NCBI RefSeq assembly: GCF_036323735.1 | Contig: NC_086034.1 | Span: forward strand, 12,211,001-12,275,000 | DNA length: 64,000 nt | Direction: 5' to 3' | Source: Rattus norvegicus | Taxonomy: Eukaryota; Chordata; Mammalia; Rodentia; Muridae | Part shown: positions 44,846 through 55,912 of the stretch, one piece after another | How positions within the stretch are numbered: the stretch's first letter is position 1 | Layout of the letters: each line of letters opens with the position of its first letter | Notes under the pieces: model-generated | The model's database searches: none | What the model saw: the letters and a program-made list of their open reading frames with translations, nothing else | Told to the model about the DNA's origin: nothing | Made by a program: the position numbers and the translations under genes

Positions 44846-46330
44846 GTGTTTCCCTTCCTTTGATTTTGGTAGTCTTGAATTATTTATTTTCTGCATTTTC
44901 ATGTTTGTTTTTGTTTCCTTAGGTTGGAGTTTTCCGTCTAATACCCTCTCTATGATTGGATTCATAGATAAATATTGTATATATGTAAATGTTGATTGAA
45001 TTTGTTTTTGTCATGGAATATCTTATTTTTTCTATCTATGGTAATTAAAAGTTTTGCTGTGTATAGTATTCTGTGCTGATATCTGTAGTATCTTAGAGTC
45101 TACAACACACCTGCCCAGCCACCTCTGACTTCTAGAATGTCCTTTGAGAAGTCAGATCTAATTGGAGTAGATCTGCCTTTATATATTACTTGTCCTTTTT
45201 CCCTTCTAGTTTTTAATATTCTTTCTTTGTTCTACATGTTTAGTGTTTTGGTTACTTTGAGAGGAAGAAATTTCTATTCTGGTCCAATCTATTTGGTGTT
45301 CTGTTTGTTTCTTGTATCTTTGTGGGCATCTCCTTCTTCAGGTTAGGATTTTTTTCTTCTATTATTTTATTGAATATAAGTTTTGGACATTTGAGCTTGA
45401 TTTCTTTTCCTTTCTCTATTTTCATTCTTCTCAGGTTTGGTCTTTTATAGTGTCACAGATTTCCTGGAAGTTTTGTGTCAAGAATGTTTTGATTTATTAT
45501 TTTCTTTGGCTGGTGTATTCATTTCTTCTATCTTATATTCTCCACCTGAGATCCTCTCTTCTATCTCTTGTACTCTGTTGGTAAAAGTTGCCTCTGTCAT
45601 ACCTGTTCAAATTCTTAAATTGTTCCCTTCCAGATTTCCCTAAGTTTGAATTTTCTTCATTGATTCTACTTCCATTTCAGGTCATTATTTTCTTGTGCTG
45701 TTCATGTTTTCCTGGACTTCTTTAAGAGATTTATTTATTTCCTCATACTATCTGTTTGTATTTCCTGGATTTCTTTAATGGCTTTAGTCATTTTCTCTAT
45801 TATATACCTGCTGTTTTAAGGTCCTTTTTCCTAGGGTTCCAGTTACAGTGCATACTGTTGCAGGGTTTCAAGGCTTCAGTAGAGACATTTTTGTCCTAGT
45901 TGTTGTTCATTGTGCTTTTATGTTAATGACTGGATATGTGGGATTGGAATGAGTATAGGCCTAGCTGATAATATCTGGTTCTATGTCTGTTGAGTCAGTG
46001 CATTTCCCTTGGTTTCTGCTTTATCCTGGATGTTAGGAGAATGTTGTGGTTGCCTGCTACCTGGAAGGAAAATTTTTGTGGACCTGTTTCCCACACCTGC
46101 TCAGCTGGTGTGTTCCCAGGGTATTCCTGTTGGTTTAGAATGCTGGGAAAATGGAGCGTGTTGGGGTAAGGATAATAGGAGGAAAAAAATCTTGTGATCT
46201 ACTAGGGAATGGGGTCAGAAAGCTAAGAGGGACTTCGACAGATATTTTTACTATAGAGCTGAAAATGAGACTTGGGGATTAGGACCTGGGGAGCAGAAGG
46301 GGAGCACTGTCAATCTGTTTGTTTCTCTCA

Positions 46331-47324
46331 ACTTCGTAGAATTTCATCATTAGGGAAGACTGGAGGAAGCCTATCTATGCAATGCTGTGTAGTATAATAT
46401 AATGCTAGACTTAACTTGACTTTAGAAAAGAAGTTAAAGAGTGAGTTATAAATGGAAATTGGCTTTATCCTGCATTAATTAGTTTAACAGCATTGATGGG
46501 AGAATTGATCAAATCCCTCAAGATAGCTCTGTAGAAGATAAACATCTTTATTCACATTATCCAAGGATAAACATATGTAAAATATAGCATGAATAATAAG
46601 TTAAAGCCATTATGTAATAAATATGTTAGGAAAAGAAATATGGGAAATCATATAAAAACTACTGTAAAATTAAACAAATTGAACATTCTGAAAATTTAGA
46701 GGTTTAATGTAGTTCATACAATTTTCATTATTTGATCAATGCAAGAATTTAATTTCGTTATTATCATAAAACATGTTCTATTTAGCAGAGACTTGGTAGA
46801 ATAATGCCATGGTTCACCAGGGCCAATTAAACAATGATGATGTCTAATGAATACTCTATGCAGAACAAGAGGTAGGAGGGATGGCTGTGCTGGAGTCAGG
46901 GTGAGCAGCTTATATCAGCAATGGCTTAATTTTCCGGAATTTTGTGATATGCTTGAGGTCACACTGATTGCTTGGCATTAAGGGGAGACTTAATTATACA
47001 GTGATAGAATACGTCTAACATAAGGATACTGCTAGTATTCCTTCTTGGAAGGAGGAAGGTCACCAGACACTTGAGATTCTAGCTACAACTTAATGCTGTC
47101 TCCCAAATACAGGTGGTGTCAGGAGATACTCAGAAATTAGAAGGTAAAATGAGGACAGCATTCTAATGACATAGTTTTAGTTAGTGAATGATCACGGTGC
47201 TAACACTGAATATTTTGCATGTGCAGTTGTTTTTGAGCCACCCATACTTCTATAAGTAGCCCCTCACTCATAAGCCTCTGAGTTAATAGGCCAACACACT
47301 CATTCATTCATCATGGTGCTTAAT
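46331..47324. other. Unassigned DNA
   Basis: AT-rich, no repeat or gene that I recognise. Confidence 0.4.
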
Positions 47325-47660
47325 CTCAGTTATCTACATGATTTAGAATCTCCATGGAAATGGACCTCTGAATGTAACCGTGAAGGAGTTTCTAGATTAG
47401 AATGGAGATGCAAAGACTTACCCTAAATATGGGCTGCACCATTTTATGAGCTGAGGTCCTACACAGAACAAAAAGGGGAAGATTGAGATGAGGAGAAACA
47501 TTGATCTCTTTCTGCTTCCTGACTATGGGTACAGTGTGAACAGCCACCTCAAGATCTTGCTTTCATGACTTGTCCACCAACATAAAATGTACCTTCAAAT
47601 TGCAAGCAAAAATAAATCTTTCCTTAGGCTGTTTTTGTCTAATTTTGCCCTATCAATACA
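47325..47660 (+). repeat. Old interspersed repeat, family not resolved
   Basis: 'cacagaacaaaaagggg', 'tgatctctttctgcttcctg', 'gactatgggtacagtgtgaa' and 'aaaaataaatctttccttag' are landmarks of a common old repeat (LTR-like or non-autonomous DNA transposon). It may belong to the same broad group as 12045-12490. Confidence 0.5.
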
Positions 47661-47790
47661 TTAACTTGAAGGTATTTCTTTGATGCACATCAGGAATGAA
47701 GAGACATTTATTGACAGCTCCTCTAAGAACATTACATAGCATGCTGAAGGTTAGGATTGTATACCACAGATTTTAAATTCATGTAATAAG

Positions 47791-47801
47791 TTTTGACCTC
47801 A
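47791..47801. repeat. Probable target-site duplication, left copy
   Basis: 'ttttgacctca', matching 48898-48908 ('ttttgatctca') in 10 of 11 positions. Confidence 0.65.
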
Positions 47802-48897
47802 AAGGGATATAAATTGGAAAGGAGGAAGTCAAAATATCACTATTTGCAGATGATATGATACTATACTTAAGCGAACCCCAAAGTTCTACCAGAGAACTAC
47901 TAAGCCTGATAAACAACTTCAGCAAAATGGCTGGGTATAAAATTAACTCAAATCAGTAGCCTTCCTCTACACAAAGTATAAACAGGTTGACTGAGAAAGA
48001 AATTAGGGAATAGACACCCTTCACAATAGTCACAAATAACATAAAATACCTCAGTGTGACTCTAACTAAGGAAGTGAAAGATCTGTATGACAAGAACTTC
48101 AAGTCTCTGAAGAAAGAAATTGAAGAAAATCTCAGAAGATGGAAAGATCACTCATGCTCATGGATTGACAGGAATAATATAGGAAAAATGGTCATTTTGC
48201 CAAAAGCAGTCTACAGATTCAATGCAATCCCCATCAAAATTCCAACTCAATTCTTCATAGAGTTAGAAAGAACAATTTGCAAATTCATTTGGAATAATAA
48301 AAAACCCAGGATAGCAAAAATTATCTTCAACAACAAAAGAAATTCTGGGGGAAATCACCATCCCTGACCTCAAGCAGTATTACAGAGCATAGTGATAAAA
48401 GCTGTATGATATTGGTACAGAGCAGGCAGCTCTCTCCTGAGAGGCTCATCCAGAGCATGACAAATACAGAAGCGGATGCTCATAGCCAACCACTGAACCT
48501 TGGACAGGATCCCCATTGGAGGAGTTAGAGAAAGGACTGAAGGAGCTCAAGGGGTTTGCAACCCCATAGAACAACCATACCAACCAATCCAAGCTCCCAG
48601 GGATTAAACCACCATCCAAAGAGTTCACATAGACAGATCCATGGCTCTAGCTGCATTTGTAGCAGAGGATGGCCTTGTTGGGCACCAATGGGAGAAGAAT
48701 CCTTTGGTCCTGTCAAGGCTGGACCCCCAAATGTAGGGAAATATTGGAGCAGGGATGTGGCAAGGAGTGGGTGGATGGGTGGGTGAACACCCTCATAGAA
48801 GGGGATGGGAATAGGATATGGGGTTAATGAATGGGAAACCAGGAAAGGGGATAACATTTGAAATGTAAATAAAAATATCCAAAAAATGAAAAACAAT
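47802..48897 (+). mobile_element. 5'-truncated L1 with an internal deletion
   Basis: Starts within the RT at 'KGIQIGK' and keeps the FADD box at about 47842-47856. It has a readable 103-codon ORF2 piece at 48056-48367 (KEVKDLYDKNFKSLKKEI ... FIWNNKKPRIAK). At about 48428 it jumps from 'ggtacagagcaggcag' in ORF2 to 'ctctctcctgagaggctc' in the 3'UTR, missing about 1.4 kb (the ORF2 C-terminal part). The 3'UTR ends with an A-rich tail at about 48895. The flanking near-duplication supports a retrotransposed insertion. Confidence 0.88.
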
Positions 48898-48908
48898 TTT
48901 TGATCTCA

Positions 48909-49151
48909 TGTTTGTCTGTAGAAGGGCATTTTAGATTTCAAGTTAATTAAAGAAATAATAAGAAATGTAAGTCTATCATACAGAGCACCTATCTTCTATA
49001 TTTTCTCTAGTTTCTATGTTATTAACTCTACTCAAAATTATAAATAATGTGAATCAATATAGAATTCTATCCATAAGTCTAGAATTAGAATGGAAACTTG
49101 GAAATGTCTATGTGAGAAATAGTAAATAATTCCTTTCTGTTTCCAAGATTA
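48909..49151. other. Unassigned AT-rich DNA
   Basis: Spacer between two plus-strand L1 insertions. Nothing that I recognise. Confidence 0.4.
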
Positions 49152-49803
49152 AAAGTTAGACCGCAGGGAGACAAATAACCCTATTTAAAAATGGGGTTTA
49201 GAACTAAACAAAGAATTCACAGCTGAGGAATGCCAAATGGCTGAGAAAAACCTAAAGAAATGTTCAACATCTTTAGTCATAAGGGAAATGCAAATCAAAA
49301 CAACCCTGAGATTTCACCTTACACCAGTGAGAATGGCTAAGATCAAAAACTCAGGTGACAACAGATGCTGGCGAGGATGTGGAGAAAGAGGAACACTCCT
49401 CCATTGTTGGTGGGATTGCAGACTGGTAAAACCATTTTGGAAATCAGTCTGGAGGTTCCTCAGAAAATTGGACATTGAACTACCTGAGGACCCAGCTATA
49501 CCTCTCTTGGGCATATACCCAAAAGATGCCCCAACATATTAAAAAGACACGTGCTCCACTATGTTCATAGCAGCCTTATTTATAATAGCCAGAAGCTGGA
49601 AAGAACACAGATGCCCTTCAACAGAGGAATGGATACAGAAAATGTGGTACGTCTACACAATGGAATATTACTCAGCTATCAAAAACAATGCCTTTATGAA
49701 ATTCATAGACAAATGGTTGGAACTGGAAAATATCATCCTGAGTGAGGTAACCCAATCACAGAAAAACACACATGGTATGCATTCATTGATAAGTGGCTAT
49801 TAG
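49152..49803 (+). pseudogene. L1 ORF2 C-terminal fragment with one in-frame stop seen
   Basis: The frame is open from 49237 to 49542 (CSTSLVIREMQIKTTLRFH, then the Cys-rich CWRGCGERGTLLHCWWDC). It is broken by a TAA at about 49540-49542, where related copies read Lys after DAPTY. It then stays in the same frame from 49561 to the natural stop at 49801-49803 (TMEYYSAIKNN ... SLISGY). Little decay means a recent insertion. No start or promoter, so it is not a gene. Confidence 0.85.
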
Positions 49804-50545
49804 CCCAAATGCTTGAATTACCCTAGATGCCTAGAACACATGAAACTCAAGATGGATGATCAAAATGTGAATGCTTCACTGCTTCTTTAAAAGGGGGAAC
49901 AAGAATACCCTTGGCAGGGAATAGGGAGGCAAAGATTAAAACAGAGACAGAAGGAACACTCATTCAGAGCCTGCCCCACATGTGGCCAATGCATATACAG
50001 CCACACAATTAGACAAGATGGATGAAGCAAAGAAGTGCATGCCGACAGGAGCCGGATGCAGATCTCTCCTGAGAGACACAGCCAGAATACAGCAAATACA
50101 GAGGCGAATGCCAGCAGCAAACCACTGAACTGAGAATAGGATCCCCGTTGAAGGAATCAGAGAAAGAACTTGAAGAGCTTGAAGGGGCTCGAGACCCCTT
50201 ATGAACAACAATGCCAAGCAACTAGAGCTTCCAAGAATAAGCCGCTACCTAAAGACTATACACGGACTGACCCTGGACTCTGACCTCATAGGTAGCAATG
50301 AATATCCTAGTAAGATCACCAGTGAAATGGGAAGCCCTTGGTCCTGCTAAGACTGAACCCCCAGTGAATGTGATTGTTGCAGGGAGGGCAGCAATGGGGG
50401 AAGGGTGGGGAAGGGAACACCCATTAAGAAGGGGAGGGGGAGGGATTAGGGGGATGTTTGCAGGGAAACTGGGAAAGGGAATAACATTCGAAATGTAAAT
50501 AAGAAATACTCAAGTTAATAAAAAAAATAAAATAAAATAAAATAA
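49152..50545 (+). mobile_element. Young 5'-truncated L1 (rat-type 3' end)
   Basis: ORF2 C-terminal sequence to 49803, a full 3'UTR (49804 to about 50510) and an A-rich tail that has become (AAAAT)n (50518-50545). Same subfamily as 28176-29724, in opposite orientation. The 3'UTR has the G-rich stretch 'gaaggggagggggaggg' typical of murine L1. A flanking duplication is not clear. Confidence 0.9.
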
Positions 50546-51869
50546 AGCAATGTGTGAGGATTAAAGCAATCCCAGACATTAAATGTTAAAAAAAAGTACT
50601 CATAAATTAACTAAATTTTGAAATCACTCAAATTCCAGCAGCAAAAAAAAAAAGAAACCATCAGCAGAGAATTCACATCAGCTCACTACTATCTATGTAA
50701 ATAGTCTGAAGTCAAAGATTCAGGTTAGCCTTCACAATCTACATATAATATATTTCTTTAAAATGCACTATTTGTAAATGTACAGATTGAAAGCAAGAAG
50801 TCAGACTCCTCAGGCTACCCCTTAATCCCCTCTTGTTATTCTCCTCCTCTCTGGACATTTGTTTACATTAGTTCCCATTTCCTCCCTGGTCCAACTTCTA
50901 ATGTCATTCACACTCATGTAAGGATGAGTCAGTTACGGAATACTGTTAATCATTAATCTCCATTCTCCTTATTTATTCAATGTGCTCTTCAATCAGTCCA
51001 ATTCCCCAGAAAGACCCCAAATACCAAATCATTTTCTTGTGACATCACTTTCTTCCAGTAATGGAAGGTTTATAATATTCCTTTTTCTTACTGCAAAGCC
51101 CTCGCAGCATCTGTGCTTTGTCTCTGTCATGCCATGTCAGTCCCTGACAGCTCCAACATCTTTTCCTCACCTGCCTCTGCCACCCTCTGTTTCCAACGTA
51201 GATTTCACAGCCATAAACTCTCTGGCAACTTTAAACTCTCTAACTATAGACGAATCATACTGCTGTTATTTTCATAGATACTATTGCTTTATCCAACCAA
51301 GAGAAATAAAAGCTACCTAGTAGGTAAGTGCATAATGACTTACATCCATTTCCTGAGGACCCAGCTATGTCTTCTCTTCCAACTTTTCAATATCTTCTTA
51401 ATATTTCTCAAAAGTCTAGGTGATCTAACCCTACTCAATCACTTATTTTGCTTCAGTCTTAATGAAAATAATTTACATTGACATGCAGTACTCCCCAACC
51501 AAGTTTACTTTTATAATGTTGTGTAGGAATGAACCTGGTTTCTCCACATAGACATTTACTACCAGGAGGAAATGTCTTTTCAGTTATAGCCAACTGATCG
51601 ACCTGCTCTCACAACACACATCCTAACTTTCTTATAGTTAACTTTGTCAGGATCTCCTCCACACTTCCTATTTATAACTTCTCATCTCCTGGGTCCTTTC
51701 TTTTGTCTTCTGGTCTTCACCTCCTCTTAAAGAATTATACTGTTTTCAAAAAAATTAGAGCTTTCCATTTCTCCGCAGAAAAGTAGTATCCTCTCAGCCC
51801 AGACTGGGTTCCTTTCCTTCCATCAGTGCCCACTTCAATGGCTGTCGGCAAATCATTTGTCTCCTCCTT
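50546..51869. other. Unassigned DNA, pyrimidine-rich in part
   Basis: No gene or interspersed repeat that I recognise. The 112-codon plus frame at 50982-51320 is Ser/Leu/Phe-rich from pyrimidine-rich DNA and has no recognisable domain. Confidence 0.4.
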
Positions 51870-52222
51870 GAATTTTCATGTCTCTTCCTTTCTACCTGAA
51901 ATCCCATTCCTTATCCCTTCCTTTTGCCCCAGTGGCCCCATTCACCCTTTATAAAGCAGATGAAATACTACTCTCTTGAGGAATCTTCTGTGATCTCTCA
52001 GGGTTAAATGAACTCACCTTGTTTATCTCACTCTGCAGCATTTGTTCCTCCTTTCTACGTGGCTTGCTCACAGTAAGTGATAGTCTGAATTTTGCTAGTT
52101 TCCTCCTTATATCCAAGCAAGCCTGAAAGTTCAGCATGGACTGTTTCTTCCCCTTATCTCAGCTATTAGCACAGAGTCAGTTACAAAGTAGGCTCAACTA
52201 AGTGTTTGTTACATGACTTAAC
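51870..52222 (+). repeat. L2 LINE 3'-end fragment
   Basis: 'tctacctgaaatcccattcc', 'gaatcttctgtgatctctca', 'ttagcacagagtcagttaca' and 'aagtaggctcaactaagtgt' followed by 'ttgttacatga' follow the L2 3' end in order. Confidence 0.75.
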
Positions 52223-53367
52223 ACATCATCATCTACAAGACTCCAAATGAATCTTAAGGATCCCAAATATTGTCAAGGGTTCAATGAAATATGTCCAATT
52301 ATATACCGATTCTGGTAATATGATTTGTCACAACCCTTTTAGAAAATAATTTTACATGACACATTCTAAGTATTTCTTTTGCACTATTCATTTCACTCTG
52401 AAGTAATAAGCTTCAGCATTGCATAGAAGCATATGCACAGATGTTTCTTGTCTCATTATTTGTAATGCTGAAGAATTATGTACATAAATACTCAACAACA
52501 GTTAAATCAATTAAGGATTGCCATCTAAGTATATTACTTCACTATTTTAATCATGTATACTAAGGGCTTGCAGGAACATTTTAATGTTTATTTTTTTTAA
52601 TGCTTGTGATTTAACAGTGTTCAAACTCATGTAGCTAGCCTAGACTCAACTCTGTAAAAATTATATATAAAACAAAGAATATTGTGATAAAATAACAAAA
52701 AGAATCATAGGATGTCAACAATAAGAAATGCATTAACAAATCGCATTCATTGTTATCCTGGGCCTTATTACATTTTACATAATTCATTCACTAAATGAAG
52801 AAAACAAGCCTATCAGTTTATTATTACTCATATTTTAAGAAAAGAAACTAAGCTTCAGAAAGAAAGAAATCACTTTACAAACAAAAGTAAGAATGTCCAA
52901 AGGCAGAGACAAAACAATTTCAAGTAATAAAAATATTTACAACCAATAGTCATTCCATTTCTTGGTGATTTCATTATGGGGAACATTTTATTATATATTA
53001 TAATAACAATACGTAACTTTAAAAACAAGAAAAACTACCATCTAAACAAAATTTTAAGTATAATTTATTTCAGCGAATCATTCATTAACTATACATGAAT
53101 CTTATTTTAAACAATATTTTCACCGAAAAAAATCCTTGAAGTCAAAATGCACTATTGAAATATAACTAGTTCAAAATCTGCTGGTTGCCTTACCAGAATG
53201 ATCAGACTTGTTAAGAGAGCCTGAGTGATGAAAAATAAAAACATGAACATTTTGTTGGATATATTTTCTGAAGTCAAATTTTCCATTCCCCTATGTAGAC
53301 ATGTTTCCAATTAACTGGGATTTGAAAAGGAAGAAATTCCATATTTTCCATCTAGCTATTCTTGATA

Positions 53368-53368
<1 letters not shown>
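52223..53368. other. Unassigned AT-rich DNA
   Basis: Sequence at 52395-52560 ('tttgtaatgctgaagaatta', 'actcaacaacagttaaatca') faintly resembles an ancient mammalian repeat, but I cannot name it. Nothing else is recognised. Confidence 0.4.
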
Positions 53369-53404
<36 letters not shown>

Positions 53405-53451
53405 ATCTAAGTCAATGTTTTGGTGCCATATATATGGCCTACATATATAGA

Positions 53452-53506
<55 letters not shown>

Positions 53507-53513
53507 TGTGTGT
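53369..53513. repeat. Compound microsatellite (CA)n ... (GA)n (TG)n
   Basis: About 17 CA units (53369-53402), a 47-bp spacer with 'atatatggcc', then about 27 GA units (53450-53504) running into TG units. Chance frames on both strands come from it. Confidence 0.95.
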
Positions 53514-53667
53514 TCTAGTTTATATGGAAAGATACGTTTCCACATGTGAGGGGTATATTATAAAAGAAGAGAATAAACTCATGAATACTCTATCCCAGAG
53601 CCTCCTGGATAATATTTATTAGAAAAATGTAATGCTCATATGACCTTGAGACATGTAGACGTTTAAA

Positions 53668-54662
53668 AAGATATACTACATTTTTTTCCATTCTTCAGTT
53701 GAGGGACATCTAGGTTGTTTCCAGCTTCTGGTTATTAAGAATAAAGCTTCTATGAGCATAGTTGAGCAAATGTCTTAGGAGATGTTTGAGCACCTTTTGG
53801 GTATATGTCCAGGAGTGGTACTGGGTCTTGGGGTAGAACTATTTTCAGTTTTCTGAAAAAAAAAGAAATTGATTTCCAAAATGGTTGTACTAGTCTGCGC
53901 TCCCAGAAGCAATGGAGACGTATGTCCCTTCAGCACAACCTCTTCAGCATGTGTTATCTCTTGAGTTTTATATCTTAGTCATTCTGGTGGTTGTATGATG
54001 GAACATCATACGTATTTCGATTTGCACCTCCCTGATGACTAAGGACTTTGAACATTTCTTTAAGTGCCTCTTGGCCAGTCAAGATTCCTCTGTTAAGAGT
54101 ACTCTGATTAGCTTTGTACCTCATTTTTTAATTGGCTTATTTGGATTCTTGGTGTCTAACTTCTTCAGTTCTTCGTAAATTTTAGATATTAGCTATCTGT
54201 CAGATGTAGAGTTAGTGAAGATCTTTCCAAATCTGTTGACTGACAATTTGTCCTATTGACCACGTTCTTTGTCTCATAGAAGCTTTGCAATTTCAAGAGG
54301 TCCTATGTACCCATTGTTGATCTTAGAACCTGAGCCACTGGTAATCTTTTCAGGAATTTGTCTCCTGTACCAATTCATTTAAGGGTATTTTTTACTTTCT
54401 CTTCTACAAGATTTAGTGTACTTTGTTTTATGTTGAGGTTCTCGATCCACTTGGATGTGACTTTGGATGTGTAGGGTGGTGAATATGGATCTATTTTCTT
54501 CTACAAGTAGATATCCAGTTAGACCAGCACAATTTGTTGAATACGCTTTTTTTCCCAAAATAAAGTTTTGAATTTTTTCCCAAAATTAGGTCTCCATAGG
54601 TGTGTGGGTTTATTTCTGGGTCTTAAAATCTGATTCCATTGAACAATGTGCCTGTTTCTGTA
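53668..54662 (-). pseudogene. Inverted L1 ORF2 segment
   Basis: The plus strand carries complements of ORF2: 'ttttgggtatatgtccagga', 'catttctttaagtgcctctt', 'catagaagctttgcaatttc' and 'tggatctattttcttctaca'. This is the C-terminal third of ORF2, up to just before the Trp/Tyr-rich end. It has frameshifts throughout. Confidence 0.8.
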
Positions 54663-55912
54663 CACTATTCAGCTACTAAAAACCAAGACATCATGAATTT
54701 GGCAGGTAAATGGATAGAACTTGGGAATATCATCCTGAGTGAGGTAAACCAGTCAGAAAAGGACATGCATAGTATATAATCACTTATATATAGATATTAG
54801 CCATAAAATACAGGTACAATATTACACTCCACAGACCCAAAGAAACTAAACAAGAAGGGAGGCCCAAGTGAGGAAACTTGAATCTCTCTTTGAAGGAGGA
54901 ATAAAATAGCAATGAGAACCTAATGTAGGAAGGGGATATGGGGAACAGAATGGGGGATTCAAGATCAAGTGTTATGAAGGACAGGACAGATGACTAGATG
55001 GCCAAGAAAATGAATAGAAATCTGCAACTGATAGGGGTGGTGAGGTGGGGGGAGCATCTCTAGGACAAAACAGAGGTCTGGAATAAGGGGGGGTACCCAA
55101 GACTCAATGGGAGTGACCTTAGCTGTGACTCACTACACTGGAGATTTGGAATCTGAAGAAGTCACCTGTAGCCAATCAGGAACCCCAGTGGAGGAATAAA
55201 GACACCAACCCACCCACAAAACTCTCAACTCAAAATTTATTCTGCCTACAAATAATGCAGGCACAGGGAAGGAGCAGAGACTGAGAGAATGGCCAACAAG
55301 TAACAGGCCCAACTCGAAACCCACCCCATGGGCAAATACCAATTCCTACCACTATTAATGATAGTTTATTATGTTTGCAAACAGTAGCATGTTTTCCTCT
55401 GATAGTCTCCTCCTAGCACCCGATGCTGAAGATACGGATACCCACAGCCAAACAGTGGATGGAGCTTACAGAATCTGAGGGAAGAATGGGAGGATGGATT
55501 ACATGGGATAGGAACTCCACAGGAAGACCAACAGTATAAACTAACCTGGACCTTAGGGCTCTCTGGGTTTGAACCACCAACCAAAATACATACACAAGTT
55601 ATACCTAGCCCTCCCTACTTCTGTGTACTGAATATGCAGGTTGGCCTCCATGTGGGTTCTGAACAACTGAAACCAGATCTATCACAACAGCTATTATGGG
55701 CTGCCTTGTCTGGCCTAAAGAGGAGGATAAGCATCTAGATTGGTAGGGACTTGGAGTGCCACAGTTGGGGTATAATTAAAGGAGACACCATCCACTCAGA
55801 AAAGAAGGATGGGAGCATGGGGGAAGGATTTTGGAGGGGGTGAACAGGAGGGGATCAGTGAGTGAGATGTAAAGTGAATAATTTTAAAAATTAAATTAAA
55901 TTAAAAGAAGTT
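53668..55912 (+). mobile_element. L1 with 5' inversion (twin priming)
   Basis: The left part (53668 to about 54662) is ORF2 sequence in antisense. The right part (about 54663-55912) is the sense 3' end of an L1 with a (TTAAA)n tail. The inverted part covers the ORF2 region just upstream of where the sense part begins ('ctattcagctactaaaaac'), with only a few tens of bases missing between them. This is the expected structure of twin-primed reverse transcription. Both parts are diverged to a similar degree and both look Lx-like. Left boundary is approximate. Confidence 0.82.

Larger units (their letters stand above)
42755..46330 (-). mobile_element. Old (Lx-type) L1, ORF2 to 5'UTR, interrupted
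   Basis: The minus-strand order is 5'UTR-like (about 45850-46330), ORF1 remnant (about 44860-45850), ORF2 endonuclease and linker (about 43518-44720) and part of the RT (42755-43180). The RT active-site box near 43058-43075 reads FVDD. Part of the RT between 43180 and 43518 is missing and replaced by another repeat. Divergence from the 13.7-20.3 kb copy is high. The right boundary in the 5'UTR is uncertain. Confidence 0.78.

Noticed and set aside
49140..50570. 'aagattaaa' at the left and 'aggattaaa' at the right of the young L1 as a target duplication.
   Set aside because: The right copy lies about ten bases beyond the tail and the match is short and imperfect.
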